A stretch of DNA of 64,000 nt from Gammaproteobacteria bacterium (GCA_029289265.1 JARFTX010000001.1:21749-85748), one strand, 5' to 3'; shown: positions 1-10,601, counted from the first letter of the stretch. Program-made: numbers and translations. Notes: a model not told the origin generated them from the sequence alone.

Positions 1-284
1 TGCCCTTCATCTCCGTGCTCACCGATCCGACCATGGGCGGCGTGTCGGCGAGTTTCGCCTTCATGGGCGACGTGGTGATCGCGGAGCCCGGAGCATTGAT
101 CGGGTTCGCCGGCCCGCGCGTGATCGAACAGACCGTGCGCGAGACGCTGCCCGAAGGCTTCCAGCGCGCCGAATTCCTGCTCGAGAAGGGCGCCATCGAC
201 ATGATCGTCGACCGCCGCCAGATGCGTACCAAGCTTGCCGGTCTGCTCGCGCTACTGACGCGCGAGCCGGCACACGAGGGCTGA
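1..284 (+). CDS. accD: Acetyl-CoA carboxylase carboxyltransferase subunit beta (C-terminal part)
   Basis: The open frame enters from the left edge (first full codon at base 3) and gives about 93 residues of the carboxyltransferase beta subunit, which with AccA moves the carboxyl group from biotin-BCCP to acetyl-CoA in the first step of fatty acid synthesis. The visible part has the conserved [13 protein letters not shown] stretch, the [11 protein letters not shown] segment and the family's end ([16 protein letters not shown]). The N-terminal zinc-ribbon half lies outside the window. folC follows after 16 bases, the usual proteobacterial accD-folC order. Identity is certain from conserved residues; it is incomplete only because of the window edge. 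Confidence 0.95.
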   Translation, partial: PFISVLTDPTMGGVSASFAFMGDVVIAEPGALIGFAGPRVIEQTVRETLPEGFQRAEFLLEKGAIDMIVDRRQMRTKLAGLLALLTREPAHEG

Positions 285-300
285 CAGAAGCCGCATTCGC

Positions 301-1635
301 ATGAACCTGCCGAACTCATTGAGCGCGTGGCTCGCTCTGCTCGAGCAGCGCCACGCGGCAGCCCCCATTCGCCTTGGGCTCGAGCGCGTCGCCGCCGCCT
401 TGTCGACCCTGGATGCCTCGACCGAAGCCGTCGTGATCACCGTCGGGGGCACCAACGGCAAGGGCTCGGCCTGTGCGATGCTCGAGGCGATCCTGATTGC
501 CGCGGGTTATCGCGTGGGCTGCTACACCTCGCCTCACCTGCTGCGCTACAACGAGCGCGTGCGGGTGAATGCACGCGACGTCGACGACAACGTTCTCGGC
601 GATGCGCTTGCCGCGGTCGAGGCCGCCCGGGGCGAGCATGCGCTCACGTATTTCGAGCATGGCACGCTGGCCGCGTGGAAGATCTTCTGCGACGCCGGGC
701 TCGACGTGATCGTGCTCGAAGTCGGCCTGGGCGGGCGGCTCGACGCGGTCAATGCCCTCGATCCGGACTGCGCCATCGTCACCAGTGTGGCGATGGATCA
801 CATGGAATTCCTCGGCGACACGCGCGAGAAAATCGGCTTCGAGAAAGCCGGCATCTTCCGCGCGGGCCGGCCTGCGATCTGCGGCGATCCGCAGCCCCCC
901 GAAAGTTTAGTCAAGCATGCGGAGGCCATCGGCGCACCGTTGTGGGTGAGCGGGCGGGACTTCGGCTTCGGCGGCGATCGCCAGCAATGGGGCTATTGGC
1001 GCTATGAAGCGCCGGGCGCGCACGGGGCGCTGCAGCGCCGCGGCGGGCTCGCCTATCCGGCCCTGCGAGGCGCCAACCAGCTTCTCAATGCCGCAGCCGT
1101 GCTCACCGCGCTGGAGGTGCTGCGCGAGCGCATTCCCGTTCCAATGCAGGCGGTGCGGCAGGGGCTGATGCTGGTCGAATTGCCCGGGCGCTTCCAGGTG
1201 CTCGCCGGGCGTCCTGCGGTCGTGCTCGATGTCGCGCACAATGCCCAGGCCGCCGGCGTGCTGGCCGAGAGTCTGTCGAACATGGGCTTCTTCCCCGAGA
1301 CGTGGGCGGTGTTCGGTATGCTCGCGGACAAGGACGTCGAGGCCGTCGCGGCGCGCATGCGCGATCGCGTCGACCACTGGTTCATCGCGAGCCTGCCTGG
1401 CGCACGCGGTCTGGCCGCCGACGTGCTCGCAGACCGTATGCGTGCGGCCGGGGTGACGGCCGAGTTGCGCTGCTTCAACTCGCCGGCCGAGGCCTTTGCC
1501 GCCGCGCGGGGGCTCGCCGCCGAGAGTGATAGAATCGTGACCTTCGGCTCGTTTCTGACCGTGGCAGACGTGCTGGCTGAGATCAATGCCGCTTCGCGGC
1601 CGGGCAACTCCCGTGACAGACATCGACAACCTTGA
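301..1635 (+). CDS. folC: Bifunctional folylpolyglutamate synthase / dihydrofolate synthase
   Basis: A 444-residue Mur-ligase-type enzyme that adds glutamate to dihydropteroate and then to reduced folates, using ATP. The P-loop GGTNGKGS is at about residues 49-56, followed by the YTSPHL folate-loop motif and a central VLEVGLGGRLDAVN segment; the C-terminal ligase domain includes LDVAHNAQA. Length fits the family. The start is the ATG 16 bases after accD. The 3' end overlaps the next gene by 23 bases if that gene starts at GTG 1613, which suggests translational coupling. Cytosolic, folate pathway. Confidence 0.95.
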   Translation: MNLPNSLSAWLALLEQRHAAAPIRLGLERVAAALSTLDASTEAVVITVGGTNGKGSACAMLEAILIAAGYRVGCYTSPHLLRYNERVRVNARDVDDNVLGDALAAVEAARGEHALTYFEHGTLAAWKIFCDAGLDVIVLEVGLGGRLDAVNALDPDCAIVTSVAMDHMEFLGDTREKIGFEKAGIFRAGRPAICGDPQPPESLVKHAEAIGAPLWVSGRDFGFGGDRQQWGYWRYEAPGAHGALQRRGGLAYPALRGANQLLNAAAVLTALEVLRERIPVPMQAVRQGLMLVELPGRFQVLAGRPAVVLDVAHNAQAAGVLAESLSNMGFFPETWAVFGMLADKDVEAVAARMRDRVDHWFIASLPGARGLAADVLADRMRAAGVTAELRCFNSPAEAFAAARGLAAESDRIVTFGSFLTVADVLAEINAASRPGNSRDRHRQP

Positions 1636-2398
1636 ACTGAAGAAGCGCTCCAGGCGACGCCTGGTCGGCGCCGCGGCACTTGCGCTGCTGGCGGCGATCG
1701 TCCTGCCGATGGTGATGGACGACGAGCCGGGCGTGGCGGTTCAGGACATTCAGGTCACGATTCCCGATCGTGACGCCGATGGAGCGCTGGCGCGTCCGAT
1801 TGCGAGCCGCCCTGCGAGCGTCGTCGAGCCAGCCATCGCACCGGCTCCGCTTGAACAGGCGCCGGCTGCCGAGCAGAAATCGACACCGGAAGTCGCTGCG
1901 ACGGCCGGGCCGGATCCATCCTCGGTCGCACCCGTCGAGGCGCCATCGGCAGCGACCGAGCGCGCCGACGGTAGTGCCCCGGCTCGCGCGACAGCACCTC
2001 CGACCGCGCCTCCGACTGCGGCAGCGCCCCGGACGGCGCCACCCGCCCCGGTCACCGCTTCTCCCGGCCCCACGCCTGCACCGCCGCGCGCTCCGAACGA
2101 TGCCGAGGCCGCACGTGTTCGCGCCATTCTCGAGGGCAGGCAGGACGTGGCGAGCGCACCGGCACCCAGGCCTTCGTCGGCCCAGCAGTTCGTCGTGCAG
2201 GTCGGCGCTTTCGCCGAGGCGGAAAAGGCCGACTCGCTGAGTAGCGACCTCAAGACCCGCGGTTTCGTCGCGTATACCGAGCGTGCCGGAGCCGTGACCC
2301 GCGTGCGGGTGGGGCCCTTCGCCAGTCGCGACGAAGCGGATCGTGCCGCGCAGCGGCTTGGCGCGTTGGGAATGAATGGCGTCGTGACGGCGCGCTAG
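1613..2398 (+). CDS. SPOR-domain membrane protein (DedD-like)
   Basis: A 261-residue single-pass protein: a short basic cytoplasmic N-terminus (LKKRSRRR), one membrane helix at about residues 17-36, a long Pro/Ala-rich linker from about 60 to 175, and a C-terminal SPOR domain (begins QQFVVQVGAFAEAEKA) of the type that binds denuded septal peptidoglycan. The location after folC and before cvpA is where dedD-type cell-division proteins sit. I chose GTG 1613 because the protein then begins TDIDNLELKKR directly before the helix; an ATG at 1586 would add nine residues. The linker composition is normal for the family. A septal role is inferred from the domain. Confidence 0.85.
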   Translation: MTDIDNLELKKRSRRRLVGAAALALLAAIVLPMVMDDEPGVAVQDIQVTIPDRDADGALARPIASRPASVVEPAIAPAPLEQAPAAEQKSTPEVAATAGPDPSSVAPVEAPSAATERADGSAPARATAPPTAPPTAAAPRTAPPAPVTASPGPTPAPPRAPNDAEAARVRAILEGRQDVASAPAPRPSSAQQFVVQVGAFAEAEKADSLSSDLKTRGFVAYTERAGAVTRVRVGPFASRDEADRAAQRLGALGMNGVVTAR

Positions 2399-2404
2399 GC
2401 CCCG

Positions 2405-2896
2405 ATGACGGTGTTCGATTACATCTTCGTCGGGCTGATCGGCCTGTCGGCGGCGGTGGGTGCCTGGCGCGGGCTGGTGAGCGAGGTGATCGCGCTGCTC
2501 GCCTGGATCGTTGCGCTGGTGGCCGCCTGGGTCTACGCGGCGGATGCGGCAGACTTGATTGCCGGGGTGATCGCGGAGCCGACCTGGCGGCACGTTGCCG
2601 GGTTTGCAGTGGTCTTCGTAGGAGTATTATTGATCGCCGCGGTCTTGCGCTTCTTGCTGCGCGAGCTCTTGCGCGCGGCGGGGCTCGGGCCTGCCGACCG
2701 GTTCTTCGGCACGCTGTTCGGTGTCGCGCGAGGATTGGCGATCGCGTTCATCCTGGTCCTCGTCGGGGGATTGATGGGTGTTGCGCGAGAACCTTGGTGG
2801 GCCGGCGCCCTGTTTGCGCCGCCCCTTGAAACGGCGGTGATTGCCGCCAAGCCGTGGCTGCCGGACGTTGTGGCCGACAGGATTCGTTTCAGATAG
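2405..2896 (+). CDS. cvpA: CvpA family inner-membrane protein
   Basis: A 163-residue hydrophobic protein with about four membrane helices, starting [20 protein letters not shown], the typical CvpA opening. CvpA is needed for colicin V production in E. coli and lies upstream of purF there; its molecular role is not settled and it has been tied to envelope homeostasis. It is six bases after the SPOR gene and ten bases before the purF start, so the three are almost certainly one transcript. Assignment rests on hydropathy, opening motif and position. Confidence 0.88.
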   Translation: MTVFDYIFVGLIGLSAAVGAWRGLVSEVIALLAWIVALVAAWVYAADAADLIAGVIAEPTWRHVAGFAVVFVGVLLIAAVLRFLLRELLRAAGLGPADRFFGTLFGVARGLAIAFILVLVGGLMGVAREPWWAGALFAPPLETAVIAAKPWLPDVVADRIRFR

Positions 2897-2906
2897 GTAT
2901 TCATCC

Positions 2907-4433
2907 ATGTGCGGAATCATCGGGGTCGTAGCCGCTTCGCCGGTCAATCAGCTGCTCTATGACGGACTGCAGGTGCTGCAGCACCGCGGGCAGGACGCAG
3001 CGGGGATCGCCACCTCCAAGGACGGGCGTTTCTTCATGCACAAGGGGCCGGGCCTGGTGCGCGACGTGTTCCGCACGCGGCACATGCGCAACCTGGAGGG
3101 CAACTGGGGCATCGGCCATGTTCGCTACCCGACCGCGGGCTCGGCCTGCAATCCGGCCGAGGCACAGCCTTTCTACGTCAATTCGCCGTTCGGGTTGCTG
3201 CTGGCGCACAACGGCAACCTGACCAACGCGGAGGAACTCAAGCGCGAGATCTTCGTCTCGGACCTGCGCCACATCAATACCAATTCCGATTCCGAAGTGC
3301 TGCTCAACGTGCTCGCGCACGAGCTGCAGGCGGCGGCGAACGGCTTCAAGCTCGATGCCGAGGCGGCGTTCCGGGCCGTCGCCAACGTGCATCGGCGCTG
3401 CCGTGGCGCCTACGCGGCGGTGGTGATGATCGCCGGTTTCGGTCTGCTGGCGTTTCGCGATCCCTACGGGATCCGGCCGCTGGTGATCGGGCGCAACGAC
3501 ACCGACGAGGCGCACGAGTGGATGGTCGCTTCGGAGTCGGTGGCGCTCGACGTGATCGGCTTCCGGATGATTCGCGACGTCGCCCCGGGCGAGGCGATCG
3601 TCATCGACATGCAGGGCAACTTCCGTAGCCGGCAATGCGCCCAGCAGACGATGCAGGCGCCGTGCATGTTCGAGTACGTGTATCTGGCGCGCCCCGACTC
3701 GGTGATCGACGGCATCTCCGTGTACGAGTCGCGGGTCAAGATGGGCGAGTTTCTCGCCGACCGACTGCGGCGCACGCAGCCGCATCTCGACGTGGACGTG
3801 GTGATCCCGATTCCCGACTCCAGCCGGCCGGCGGCGATGGAGATGGCGCATCGGCTCGGACTTCCGTACCGGGAAGGTTTCGTCAAGAACCGCTACATCG
3901 GCCGCACCTTCATCATGCCCGGGCAGGCGGTGCGCAAAAAGTCGGTGCGCCAGAAGCTCAACACCATTCCGCAGGAGTTCAAGGGCAAGAAGGTGTTGCT
4001 GGTCGACGATTCGATCGTGCGCGGGACGACCAGCCGCGAGATCGTAAACATGGCCCGCGAGGCCGGCGCACTGAAGGTCTATCTGGCCTCGGCCGCGCCG
4101 CCGGTGCGCCACGCCAACGTGTATGGCATCGACATGCCGACGCGCACCGAACTGATCGCGGCCGGCCGCTCGGAGCGCGAGATCTGCCACGAGATCGGCG
4201 CCGACGGCTTGATCTACCAGGATCTCGAAGACCTCAAGGCTGCCGTGCGGTCGGTCAATCCCGCCATCGGCGCGTTCGAGACCTCCTGTTTCGACGGCTG
4301 CTACGTGACGGGCGACATCACCGACGAGTACCTGTTCGGTGTCGAGAATCTACGTGGCCAAGCGGGCGCGGCGGGCGACGACCCCGACGATGCGCAACTC
4401 GACCTGAATCTCGTCGCCAGCGGCGACAATTGA
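2907..4433 (+). CDS. purF: Amidophosphoribosyltransferase
   Basis: A 508-residue enzyme making 5-phosphoribosylamine from PRPP and glutamine, the first step of de novo purine synthesis. The start is fixed by the catalytic cysteine, which must directly follow Met (MCGIIGVV); the frame is open upstream but an earlier start would bury it. The N-terminal class II glutamine amidotransferase half contains HRGQDAAGI and HNGNLTN; the C-terminal half has the PRPP-binding motif [13 protein letters not shown] at about residues 363-375. Last but one in the accD-to-metZ run; metZ starts 11 bases after. Confidence 0.97.
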   Translation: MCGIIGVVAASPVNQLLYDGLQVLQHRGQDAAGIATSKDGRFFMHKGPGLVRDVFRTRHMRNLEGNWGIGHVRYPTAGSACNPAEAQPFYVNSPFGLLLAHNGNLTNAEELKREIFVSDLRHINTNSDSEVLLNVLAHELQAAANGFKLDAEAAFRAVANVHRRCRGAYAAVVMIAGFGLLAFRDPYGIRPLVIGRNDTDEAHEWMVASESVALDVIGFRMIRDVAPGEAIVIDMQGNFRSRQCAQQTMQAPCMFEYVYLARPDSVIDGISVYESRVKMGEFLADRLRRTQPHLDVDVVIPIPDSSRPAAMEMAHRLGLPYREGFVKNRYIGRTFIMPGQAVRKKSVRQKLNTIPQEFKGKKVLLVDDSIVRGTTSREIVNMAREAGALKVYLASAAPPVRHANVYGIDMPTRTELIAAGRSEREICHEIGADGLIYQDLEDLKAAVRSVNPAIGAFETSCFDGCYVTGDITDEYLFGVENLRGQAGAAGDDPDDAQLDLNLVASGDN

Positions 4434-4444
4434 AGCCTGCAGGC

Positions 4445-5614
4445 ATGACGCCACCCGATTTCGACACGATTGCCGTACGCGGCGGCACGGCGCGCAGCCA
4501 GTTCAACGAGCACAGCGAGGCGCTGTTTCTCACTTCGAGCTTCGTTTTCGACAGTGCGGCGCAGGCGGCAGCGCGCTTTTCCGGCGAGGAGGTGGGCAAC
4601 GTCTACGCCCGTTTCTCCAATCCCACCGTATCCATGATGCAGGATCGTCTGGCCGCGCTCGAAGGCGGCGAAGCCTGCATTGCGACCTCGTCCGGCATGT
4701 CGGCGATCCTGTCGCTGGTGATGGCGCTCCTGCGCAGCGGCGACCACATTGTCGCGTCGATGGGAGTATTCGGGGCCTCCCAGCAGTTGCTGGGAGGCGT
4801 GCTGCCGCGCTTCGGCATCGAGACCACCTTCGTGCCCGCAACCGATCTCGCAGCCTACCGCGCAGCGCTGCGGCCCGAGACGCGGCTGGTGTTCGTCGAG
4901 ACGCCGTCGAATCCGCTCACCGAGATCGTCGATATTTCCGCCGTCGCGGCCCTCGCGCACGAAGCGGGAGCCTTGCTGGCGGTCGACAACTGCTTTTGCA
5001 CGCCGGCGCTGCAGCGGCCGCTCGAACTGGGCGCCGACGTGGTCGTCCACTCGGCGACCAAGTATCTGGACGGGCAGGGGCGCGTGCTGGGCGGTGCCGT
5101 GGTCGGCAACAAGACGGTGACCGAGGAAGTGTTCAAGTTCCTGCGGACGGCCGGGCCGTGCATCTCGCCGTTCAATGCGTGGGTGATCCTCAAGGGGCTC
5201 GAGACGCTGCGCATCCGCATGGAGGCCCAGTCGGCCCGCGCGCTGCAACTGGCGCGCTGGCTCGAAGCGCATCCGGGCGTTGCGCGAGTGCACTATCCGG
5301 GGCTCGCCTCGCATCCGCAGCATGCCTTGGCGATGCGCCAGCAGGCGAGCGGCGGTGCGATCGTGAGCTTCGAAGTCGAGGGTGGTCGCGAGCGGGCCTG
5401 GCGCATCGTCGATGCGACCCGAATGATTTCCATCACCGCCAATCTCGGTGACACCCGCAGCACGATCACCCATCCGGCGACGACCACGCACGGTCGACTC
5501 ACTCCCGAGGCACGCGCGGCGGCAGGGATCGGCGAGGGATTGCTGCGTATCGCAGTCGGGCTCGAAGCGATCGAGGACATCCAGGCGGACCTGGCTGCCG
5601 GACTCTCGGCCTGA
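4445..5614 (+). CDS. metZ: O-succinylhomoserine sulfhydrylase
   Basis: A 389-residue PLP enzyme of the Cys/Met metabolism family that makes homocysteine from O-succinylhomoserine and sulfide. The PLP lysine is K206 in HSATKYLDGQGR; the substrate-binding NVYARFSNPT and TSSGMSAI motifs are present. The purF-metZ order is typical of Pseudomonas and betaproteobacteria, favouring metZ over metB or metC, although these paralogs cannot be fully separated by eye. Start ATG lies 11 bases past purF; an upstream extension of the frame would run through purF and is not credible. Confidence 0.9.
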   Translation: MTPPDFDTIAVRGGTARSQFNEHSEALFLTSSFVFDSAAQAAARFSGEEVGNVYARFSNPTVSMMQDRLAALEGGEACIATSSGMSAILSLVMALLRSGDHIVASMGVFGASQQLLGGVLPRFGIETTFVPATDLAAYRAALRPETRLVFVETPSNPLTEIVDISAVAALAHEAGALLAVDNCFCTPALQRPLELGADVVVHSATKYLDGQGRVLGGAVVGNKTVTEEVFKFLRTAGPCISPFNAWVILKGLETLRIRMEAQSARALQLARWLEAHPGVARVHYPGLASHPQHALAMRQQASGGAIVSFEVEGGRERAWRIVDATRMISITANLGDTRSTITHPATTTHGRLTPEARAAAGIGEGLLRIAVGLEAIEDIQADLAAGLSA

Positions 5615-5715
5615 AGCTAGGGTTTCGTCGGTCGGAATCCTTGGGCGAGGTGTCGGATCTCGCCGCAGCGGAAGGGATCGTGGCGGCCGGTGGCGCCCCG
5701 GCCCGTCTGCGTGTC

Positions 5716-6498
5716 TCAGCCGATTGACCAGTCGCTCGCGTCGAGCGCTTCGAGGCGCCCCCCCGTCCAGCGCAGGTAGGGCGCGTGGCCGTGCCAGGCC
5801 GAAAGCACCCAGCGTTCGCAACCGTGGCCGTCCACCTCGTGGCGGTGCTGCGCAGGGCGGTGCGTGTGGCCGTGAATCAGCAGCGGATAGCCGTGCTCGC
5901 GCAGCAGTGCGGCCACGGCGGCGTCATTGACGTCCATGATCTCCGCGGATTTCTGCTTGTTGGCGGCGCGGCTTTGGGCGCGAACGACCTCGACCATGTG
6001 GCGGCGCTCGGCAAGCGGCATCTCCAGAAAGGCCTTCTGCCAAGCCTCGTTCCGAACCTGTCGACGGAAGTCCTGATAGGCCAGATCGTCCGTGCAGAGG
6101 GTGTCGCCGTGACAGAGCAGGATGCGGCGTCCGTCGAACTCGATCAAGGACGGGTCGGGCAGCAGCGTCATGCCCGCCTGCGCGGCATAGTCCGATCCGA
6201 TCAGGAAATCCCGGTTGCCGGCGATGAAATACACCGCCGTGCCGGCATCGGTCAGCGCGCGCAACGCCGCGGCAACCCGCTGGTGCAGCGGGTCTTCGGC
6301 GTCGTCGTCGCCCGCCCAGTACTCGAACAGGTCGCCCAGGATGTAGAGCGCGCGGGCACTGCGCGCGGGGCCTTCGGCAAAGGCGAGAAAGGCCGCCACC
6401 GTGTCCGGTTCGTCCTCACTGAGGTGAAGGTCCGAGATGAACAGGGCCTCGGCCGGCCCTGCCGCCCGATCGCCGGTGAAGTCCGGGCCGGCGCTCAA
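5716..6498 (-). CDS. lpxH: UDP-2,3-diacylglucosamine diphosphatase
   Basis: A 260-residue calcineurin-like metallophosphoesterase that hydrolyses UDP-2,3-diacylglucosamine to lipid X in lipid A synthesis at the inner-membrane surface. All metal motifs are visible: [26 protein letters not shown] and HGHTHRP. The start is a TTG at 6498 overlapping the ppiB stop (TTGA); no ATG is available before the first metal motif, so translation is probably coupled to ppiB. Convergent with metZ. Slightly longer than E. coli LpxH because of the N-terminal extension. Confidence 0.93.
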   Translation of the reverse strand: MSAGPDFTGDRAAGPAEALFISDLHLSEDEPDTVAAFLAFAEGPARSARALYILGDLFEYWAGDDDAEDPLHQRVAAALRALTDAGTAVYFIAGNRDFLIGSDYAAQAGMTLLPDPSLIEFDGRRILLCHGDTLCTDDLAYQDFRRQVRNEAWQKAFLEMPLAERRHMVEVVRAQSRAANKQKSAEIMDVNDAAVAALLREHGYPLLIHGHTHRPAQHRHEVDGHGCERWVLSAWHGHAPYLRWTGGRLEALDASDWSIG

Positions 6499-6989
6499 AC
6501 GATCTCGGCCCGCGTGATCACGACGTCCTCGACCGGCACGTCCTGGTGGAAGCCGCGCGAGCCGGTGCGCACCGCGCGGATGCGGTCGACCACGTCCAGG
6601 CCTTCGCTCACGCGCCCGAACACGCAGTAGCCCCAGCCCTGCAGATCCGGAGAGCGGTGGTTGAGGAAATCGTTGTCCGAGACATTGATGAAGAATTGGG
6701 CGGTGGCCGAGTGGGGCGCCTGGGTGCGTGCCATGGCAACGGTGCCGGTCAGGTTCTTCAGGCCGTTGTCCGCCTCGTTCTTGATCGGCTCTCCGGTCGG
6801 TTTCTGCTTCATGCCGGGTTCGAAGCCGCCGCCCTGAATCATGAAGCCGTCGATGACGCGGTGGAAGATCGTGTTGTCGTAGTGGCCCGCCTCGACGTAG
6901 GCGAGGAAGTTCTTGACCGTCTCGGGCGCCTTGTCGGCGTCGAGTTCGAGAGTGATCGTTCCGTGGGTGGTATGCAGGTTAACGGTCAT
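6495..6989 (-). CDS. ppiB: Cytosolic peptidyl-prolyl cis-trans isomerase (cyclophilin)
   Basis: A 164-residue cyclophilin without signal peptide, catalysing proline isomerisation in the cytosol. The conserved core is visible: [35 protein letters not shown] and [11 protein letters not shown] good ribosome site (AGGAG) lies before the ATG. It is 38 bases downstream of the exported paralog and overlaps lpxH by four bases, forming a ppiA-ppiB-lpxH operon with cysS divergent upstream. Confidence 0.93.
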   Translation of the reverse strand: MTVNLHTTHGTITLELDADKAPETVKNFLAYVEAGHYDNTIFHRVIDGFMIQGGGFEPGMKQKPTGEPIKNEADNGLKNLTGTVAMARTQAPHSATAQFFINVSDNDFLNHRSPDLQGWGYCVFGRVSEGLDVVDRIRAVRTGSRGFHQDVPVEDVVITRAEIV

Positions 6990-7027
6990 GTCTGGCTCCT
7001 GTCGGGGGTGTTCGTATTATTGTCGTG

Positions 7028-7591
7028 TCACGAAGGATCGACGACTTGTACCGCATCGATGGTGACGGGTTGGAGCGGCACGTTCTGGTGTCCGCCCATG
7101 TTGCCGGTGGCGACGCCACCGATCCGCTTCACGACGTCGAGGCCCTCGGTGACGCGGCCGAATACCGCGTAGCCCCAGCCGTCCCTCGACGGATAGTCGA
7201 GAAACTGATTGTCGACGAGGTTGATGAAGAACTGTGCGGTCGCCGAATGGGGGTCGTTGGTCCGGGCCATGGCGAGGGTGCCGGCTTCGTTGCGCAGTCC
7301 GTTGCGCGCCTCGTTCTGGATCGGTGCGCCAGTCGGCTTCTGGCGCATCGCGGTGTCGAAGCCGCCGCCCTGGATCATGAAGCCCTCGATGACCCGGTGG
7401 AAGATCGTGCCGTTGTAATGGCCGCTGCGGGCGTACTCGAGGAAGTTCCTGACCGACTCGGGTGCCTTGTCGGCGTAGAGCTCGATCTTGATGATGCCTT
7501 CGCTGGTGCGCATCTCGACGACGGGGTTGGCCGCGACGGCGCTTCCCAGCATGGCGATGAGCAGGAGACCGGCAAGCAGATGTTTGATCAT
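7028..7591 (-). CDS. ppiA: Exported peptidyl-prolyl cis-trans isomerase (cyclophilin A type)
   Basis: A 187-residue cyclophilin close in sequence to the neighbouring ppiB but with an N-terminal signal peptide ([20 protein letters not shown], probable cut after AVA or AVAA), so it should act in the periplasm. The catalytic motifs [18 protein letters not shown] and [13 protein letters not shown] are present. The start at 7591 was chosen because the signal peptide begins there; the open frame runs about 380 bases further upstream without a credible protein. The tandem arrangement suggests duplication. Confidence 0.92.
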   Translation of the reverse strand: MIKHLLAGLLLIAMLGSAVAANPVVEMRTSEGIIKIELYADKAPESVRNFLEYARSGHYNGTIFHRVIEGFMIQGGGFDTAMRQKPTGAPIQNEARNGLRNEAGTLAMARTNDPHSATAQFFINLVDNQFLDYPSRDGWGYAVFGRVTEGLDVVKRIGGVATGNMGGHQNVPLQPVTIDAVQVVDPS

Positions 7592-7861
7592 GGGAAGGTC
7601 CTGATGGGCGGAAAAGCGGGGGCTGGCACGGCTTGATCGACCGCGCGGTGCGGCGCTCTCGGCGATTCGCCGCGCAATCGTGACGACCGGCCGCATGAGC
7701 GGATATGCTAAGATCGCTCGCCGCGATTCCGGGCTGAGGGGCCAAATTCTACCAACGTGCAGCAACACGCACAATCGAGGGCTCCCCGCGCCGGGGTCGG
7801 ACTGCGGGGCCGAGCGCCGCAGCGCGGCGCCGCGATCCATTACCGTAGGTCGAACCAGGGC
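7592..7861. other. Divergent intergenic region between ppiA and cysS
   Basis: A 270-base gene-free interval. It holds a weak promoter-like pair for cysS (GTGACG at 7680-7685, 18-base spacer, TATGCT at 7704-7709) and a GC-rich leader of about 150 bases with several short self-complementary stretches, but no recognisable riboswitch or T-box. The first bases carry the ppiA ribosome site. The promoter assignment is by eye only. Confidence 0.4.
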
Positions 7862-9244
7862 ATGCTTTCCATCTACAACAGCCTGACTAGAAGCAAGGAC
7901 GAATTCGTACCCATCGAAGCGGGAAAGGTGCGCATGTACGTGTGCGGGATGACCGTCTACGACTACTGCCACCTAGGCCATGCGCGCGTGATGGTGGTGT
8001 TCGACATGGTCGTCCGCTGGCTGCGGGCGACCGGCTATCAGGTCAACTACGTCCGCAACATCACCGACATCGACGACAAGATCATCCGGCGTGCCCAGGA
8101 GAACGGCGAGTCGATCCGGGCGCTCACCGACCGATTCATCGCCGCGATGCATGAGGACGCCGATGCGCTGGGCGTGCTGCGCCCCGACCACGAGCCCCGC
8201 GCGACCGAGTTCGTTGCCGGCATGCAGTCCATCATCGAGCGGCTGCACACCAAGGGGCTTGCCTACGTCGCCGAGAACCGCGACGTGTGCTTCGCTGTGC
8301 GCAAGTTCCCCGGCTACGGCAAGCTCTCGGGCAAATCGATCGACCAGCTGCGCGCCGGCGAACGGGTCGAAGTGGTGGGCGAGAAGCGCGATCCGCTCGA
8401 TTTCGTGCTGTGGAAGCATGCCCGCGAGGATGAGCCGGCCGAGGTGAAGTGGCGCTCGCCCTGGGGTGAGGGACGGCCAGGCTGGCACATCGAGTGTTCG
8501 GCGATGAGCTCGCAATTGCTCGGCGAGCACTTCGACATCCACGGCGGCGGCCAGGATCTGCAGTTCCCGCATCACGAGAACGAGATTGCCCAGTCCGAGG
8601 GCGCGCACGGCCATGACTTCGTGAACTACTGGATGCACAACGGCTTCGTGCGCGTCGACGACGAGAAGATGTCGAAGTCGCTCGGCAACTTCTTCACGAT
8701 CCGCGAAGTGCTTGCACAATACGACCCCGAGGTAGTGCGCTTCTTCATCCTGCGCGCACACTACCGCAGCCCGCTCAACTATTCGGACGCACACCTCGAG
8801 GATGCGCGCCACGCACTGACGCGCCTCTACACGGCCCTGCGCGGCCTCGCGCCCTCGGATGGGGGCATCGACTGGGAAGAGGCGCACGCGCTGCGATTCC
8901 GCGCCGCCATGAACGACGACTTCAATACCCCGGAAGCGGTTGCGGTGCTGTTCGATCTCGCCAACGAGACCAACCGCGAACAGTCGCCCCAGGCGGCTGC
9001 GCAGTTGCGCGGCCTCGCGGGTGTGCTGGGCCTGCTCGAGCGCGATCCCGAGGCATTCCTTCAGGGCGGGCCGGCTGCGCCGGATGCGCCCGACGTGGTA
9101 CTGATCGAGGCCCGCATCGCCGAGCGTGCAGCGGCTAAGAAGGCGCGCGATTACGCGAGCGCGGACCGAATCCGTGCCGAACTGCTCGAGGCCGGGATCC
9201 TGCTCGAGGACACCCCCGCCGGGACCATCTGGCGACGGGCCTGA
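7862..9244 (+). CDS. cysS: Cysteinyl-tRNA synthetase
   Basis: A 460-residue class I synthetase that charges tRNA-Cys. The zinc cysteine C28 is in [10 protein letters not shown], the HIGH signature is HLGH at residues 37-40, and KMSKS is at about 268-272 ([12 protein letters not shown]). The start ATG 7862 gives the typical [10 protein letters not shown] opening; the frame is open upstream to 7757 without family similarity. Divergent from ppiA; ends against a strong hairpin shared with convergent dnaJ. Confidence 0.96.
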   Translation: MLSIYNSLTRSKDEFVPIEAGKVRMYVCGMTVYDYCHLGHARVMVVFDMVVRWLRATGYQVNYVRNITDIDDKIIRRAQENGESIRALTDRFIAAMHEDADALGVLRPDHEPRATEFVAGMQSIIERLHTKGLAYVAENRDVCFAVRKFPGYGKLSGKSIDQLRAGERVEVVGEKRDPLDFVLWKHAREDEPAEVKWRSPWGEGRPGWHIECSAMSSQLLGEHFDIHGGGQDLQFPHHENEIAQSEGAHGHDFVNYWMHNGFVRVDDEKMSKSLGNFFTIREVLAQYDPEVVRFFILRAHYRSPLNYSDAHLEDARHALTRLYTALRGLAPSDGGIDWEEAHALRFRAAMNDDFNTPEAVAVLFDLANETNREQSPQAAAQLRGLAGVLGLLERDPEAFLQGGPAAPDAPDVVLIEARIAERAAAKKARDYASADRIRAELLEAGILLEDTPAGTIWRRA

Positions 9245-9253
9245 GGTTCGACC

Positions 9254-9284
9254 GGTCGCGGCGGCGTAAGCCGCCGCGACCTTT
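9254..9284. terminator. Hairpin terminator between convergent cysS and dnaJ
   Basis: A perfect 12-base-pair stem (GGTCGCGGCGGC pairing with GCCGCCGCGACC) closed by a GTAA loop and followed by TTT on the plus strand. It sits in the 49 bases between convergent cysS and dnaJ, so it probably stops transcription from both sides, although the U-tract is short. Confidence 0.75.
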
Positions 9285-9293
9285 GCGCGCGGA

Positions 9294-10415
9294 TCAGGTC
9301 GCGAAGAAGTCGCGGACCTTGTCCATCCAGCTCTTGGCCTTCGGATTATGGCGGTCGGCGTCGCTGCTCGACACCTCCTCGAACTCGCGCAGCAATTCCT
9401 TCTGGCGCTCGGTGAGGTTCACCGGCGTCTCGACCACGACGTGACAGAGGAGGTCGCCCGGGGCGTGCGAGCGCACGTTGCGGATGCCCTTCGCGCGCAA
9501 TCGGAAGACGCGCCCGCTTTGCGTCTCGGAGGGGATCTTCAGCCGGGCCATGCCGTCGAGTGTCGGAATCTCGATTTCGCCGCCGAGCGCCGCCGTCGTG
9601 AAGCTGATCGGCATCTCGCAGTGCAGGTCGTCCCCCTCGCGCTGGAATACCGGGTGCGGGCGGATGTGGATCTCGACGTAGAGATCGCCCGATGGCCCGC
9701 CATTGACGCCGGGCTCCCCGTGGCCGGCGTGGCGCAGCCGCATCCCCTCGTCGATCCCGGCGGGAATCTTGACTTCCAGCGTCTTGTGCGACTTGACGCG
9801 ACCGGCGCCCCGACAGCTCGTGCACGGATTCGGAACGACGCGGCCGGTGCCGTGGCACTTCGGGCAGGTCTGCTGAATCGAGAAGAAGCCCTGCTGGATG
9901 CGCACCTGGCCCGAGCCGCCGCAGGTCGAGCAGGTTTGCGGCTGGGTGCCCGGTTTCGCGCCGCTGCCGTTGCAGGTGCCGCACTCTTCGACAGTGGGGA
10001 TGCGGATGGTCTTTTCCGCGCCGCGCGCCGCCTCTTCGAGCGTGATCTCGAGGTTGTAGCGCAGATCGGCGCCGCGATAGACGTTGGAGCGGCCGCCGCG
10101 GCCGCCACCGAAGATGTCGCCGAAAATGTCGGAGAAGGCGTCGGCGAACCCGTCGAAGCCCTGCTGGCCGCCCGCGCCGCCCACGGAGGGATCGACGCCG
10201 GCATGACCGTAACGGTCATACGCGGCCCGTTTTTGCGTATCCGACAGGACTTCGTACGCTTCCTTGACTTCCTTGAACTTGGCTTCCGCTTCCTTGTTGT
10301 CCGGATTGCGGTCCGGATGGTGCTTCATCGCGAGCTTGCGATAGGCCTTCTTGATCTCCGCCTCGTCCGCGTCGCGATTGACGCCGAGCACTTCGTAAAA
10401 ATCCCTTTTCGACAT
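9294..10415 (-). CDS. dnaJ: Molecular chaperone DnaJ (Hsp40)
   Basis: A 373-residue co-chaperone that delivers substrates to DnaK and stimulates its ATPase. The J domain has HPD at 33-35, followed by a Gly/Phe-rich stretch with [16 protein letters not shown], four zinc-finger repeats ([32 protein letters not shown]) and the C-terminal substrate domain. Last gene of grpE-dnaK-dnaJ; the 186-base gap to dnaK includes a terminator-like hairpin, so dnaJ may be made at a lower level than dnaK. Confidence 0.97.
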   Translation of the reverse strand: MSKRDFYEVLGVNRDADEAEIKKAYRKLAMKHHPDRNPDNKEAEAKFKEVKEAYEVLSDTQKRAAYDRYGHAGVDPSVGGAGGQQGFDGFADAFSDIFGDIFGGGRGGRSNVYRGADLRYNLEITLEEAARGAEKTIRIPTVEECGTCNGSGAKPGTQPQTCSTCGGSGQVRIQQGFFSIQQTCPKCHGTGRVVPNPCTSCRGAGRVKSHKTLEVKIPAGIDEGMRLRHAGHGEPGVNGGPSGDLYVEIHIRPHPVFQREGDDLHCEMPISFTTAALGGEIEIPTLDGMARLKIPSETQSGRVFRLRAKGIRNVRSHAPGDLLCHVVVETPVNLTERQKELLREFEEVSSSDADRHNPKAKSWMDKVRDFFAT

Positions 10416-10461
10416 GGTTCAGTCCTGAGCCCAGCATCCTGAGTGAGTTGCCGCAAGCGAC

Positions 10462-10496
10462 AAAAAGCCGGGTCCCGCTCGCGCGAAGCACCCGAC
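10462..10496 (-). terminator. Terminator-like hairpin between dnaK and dnaJ
   Basis: On the minus strand GTCGGGT ... ACCCGGC forms a 7-pair stem (one G-T pair) with a partly paired GCT/AGC inside, directly followed by TTTTT. It lies downstream of dnaK and before dnaJ, consistent with partial termination or mRNA processing that lowers dnaJ relative to dnaK. Confidence 0.6.
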
Positions 10497-10601
10497 TCCT
10501 TGCGTCTGCGCGTGGCGGAGACTGGCGGTGGGGCCGGACGGCGTGATTGCCGTGCGGTGGTCTCGCCGCGGGTCCGGTCCCGCCACGTTCAGTCCGGCAA
10601 A

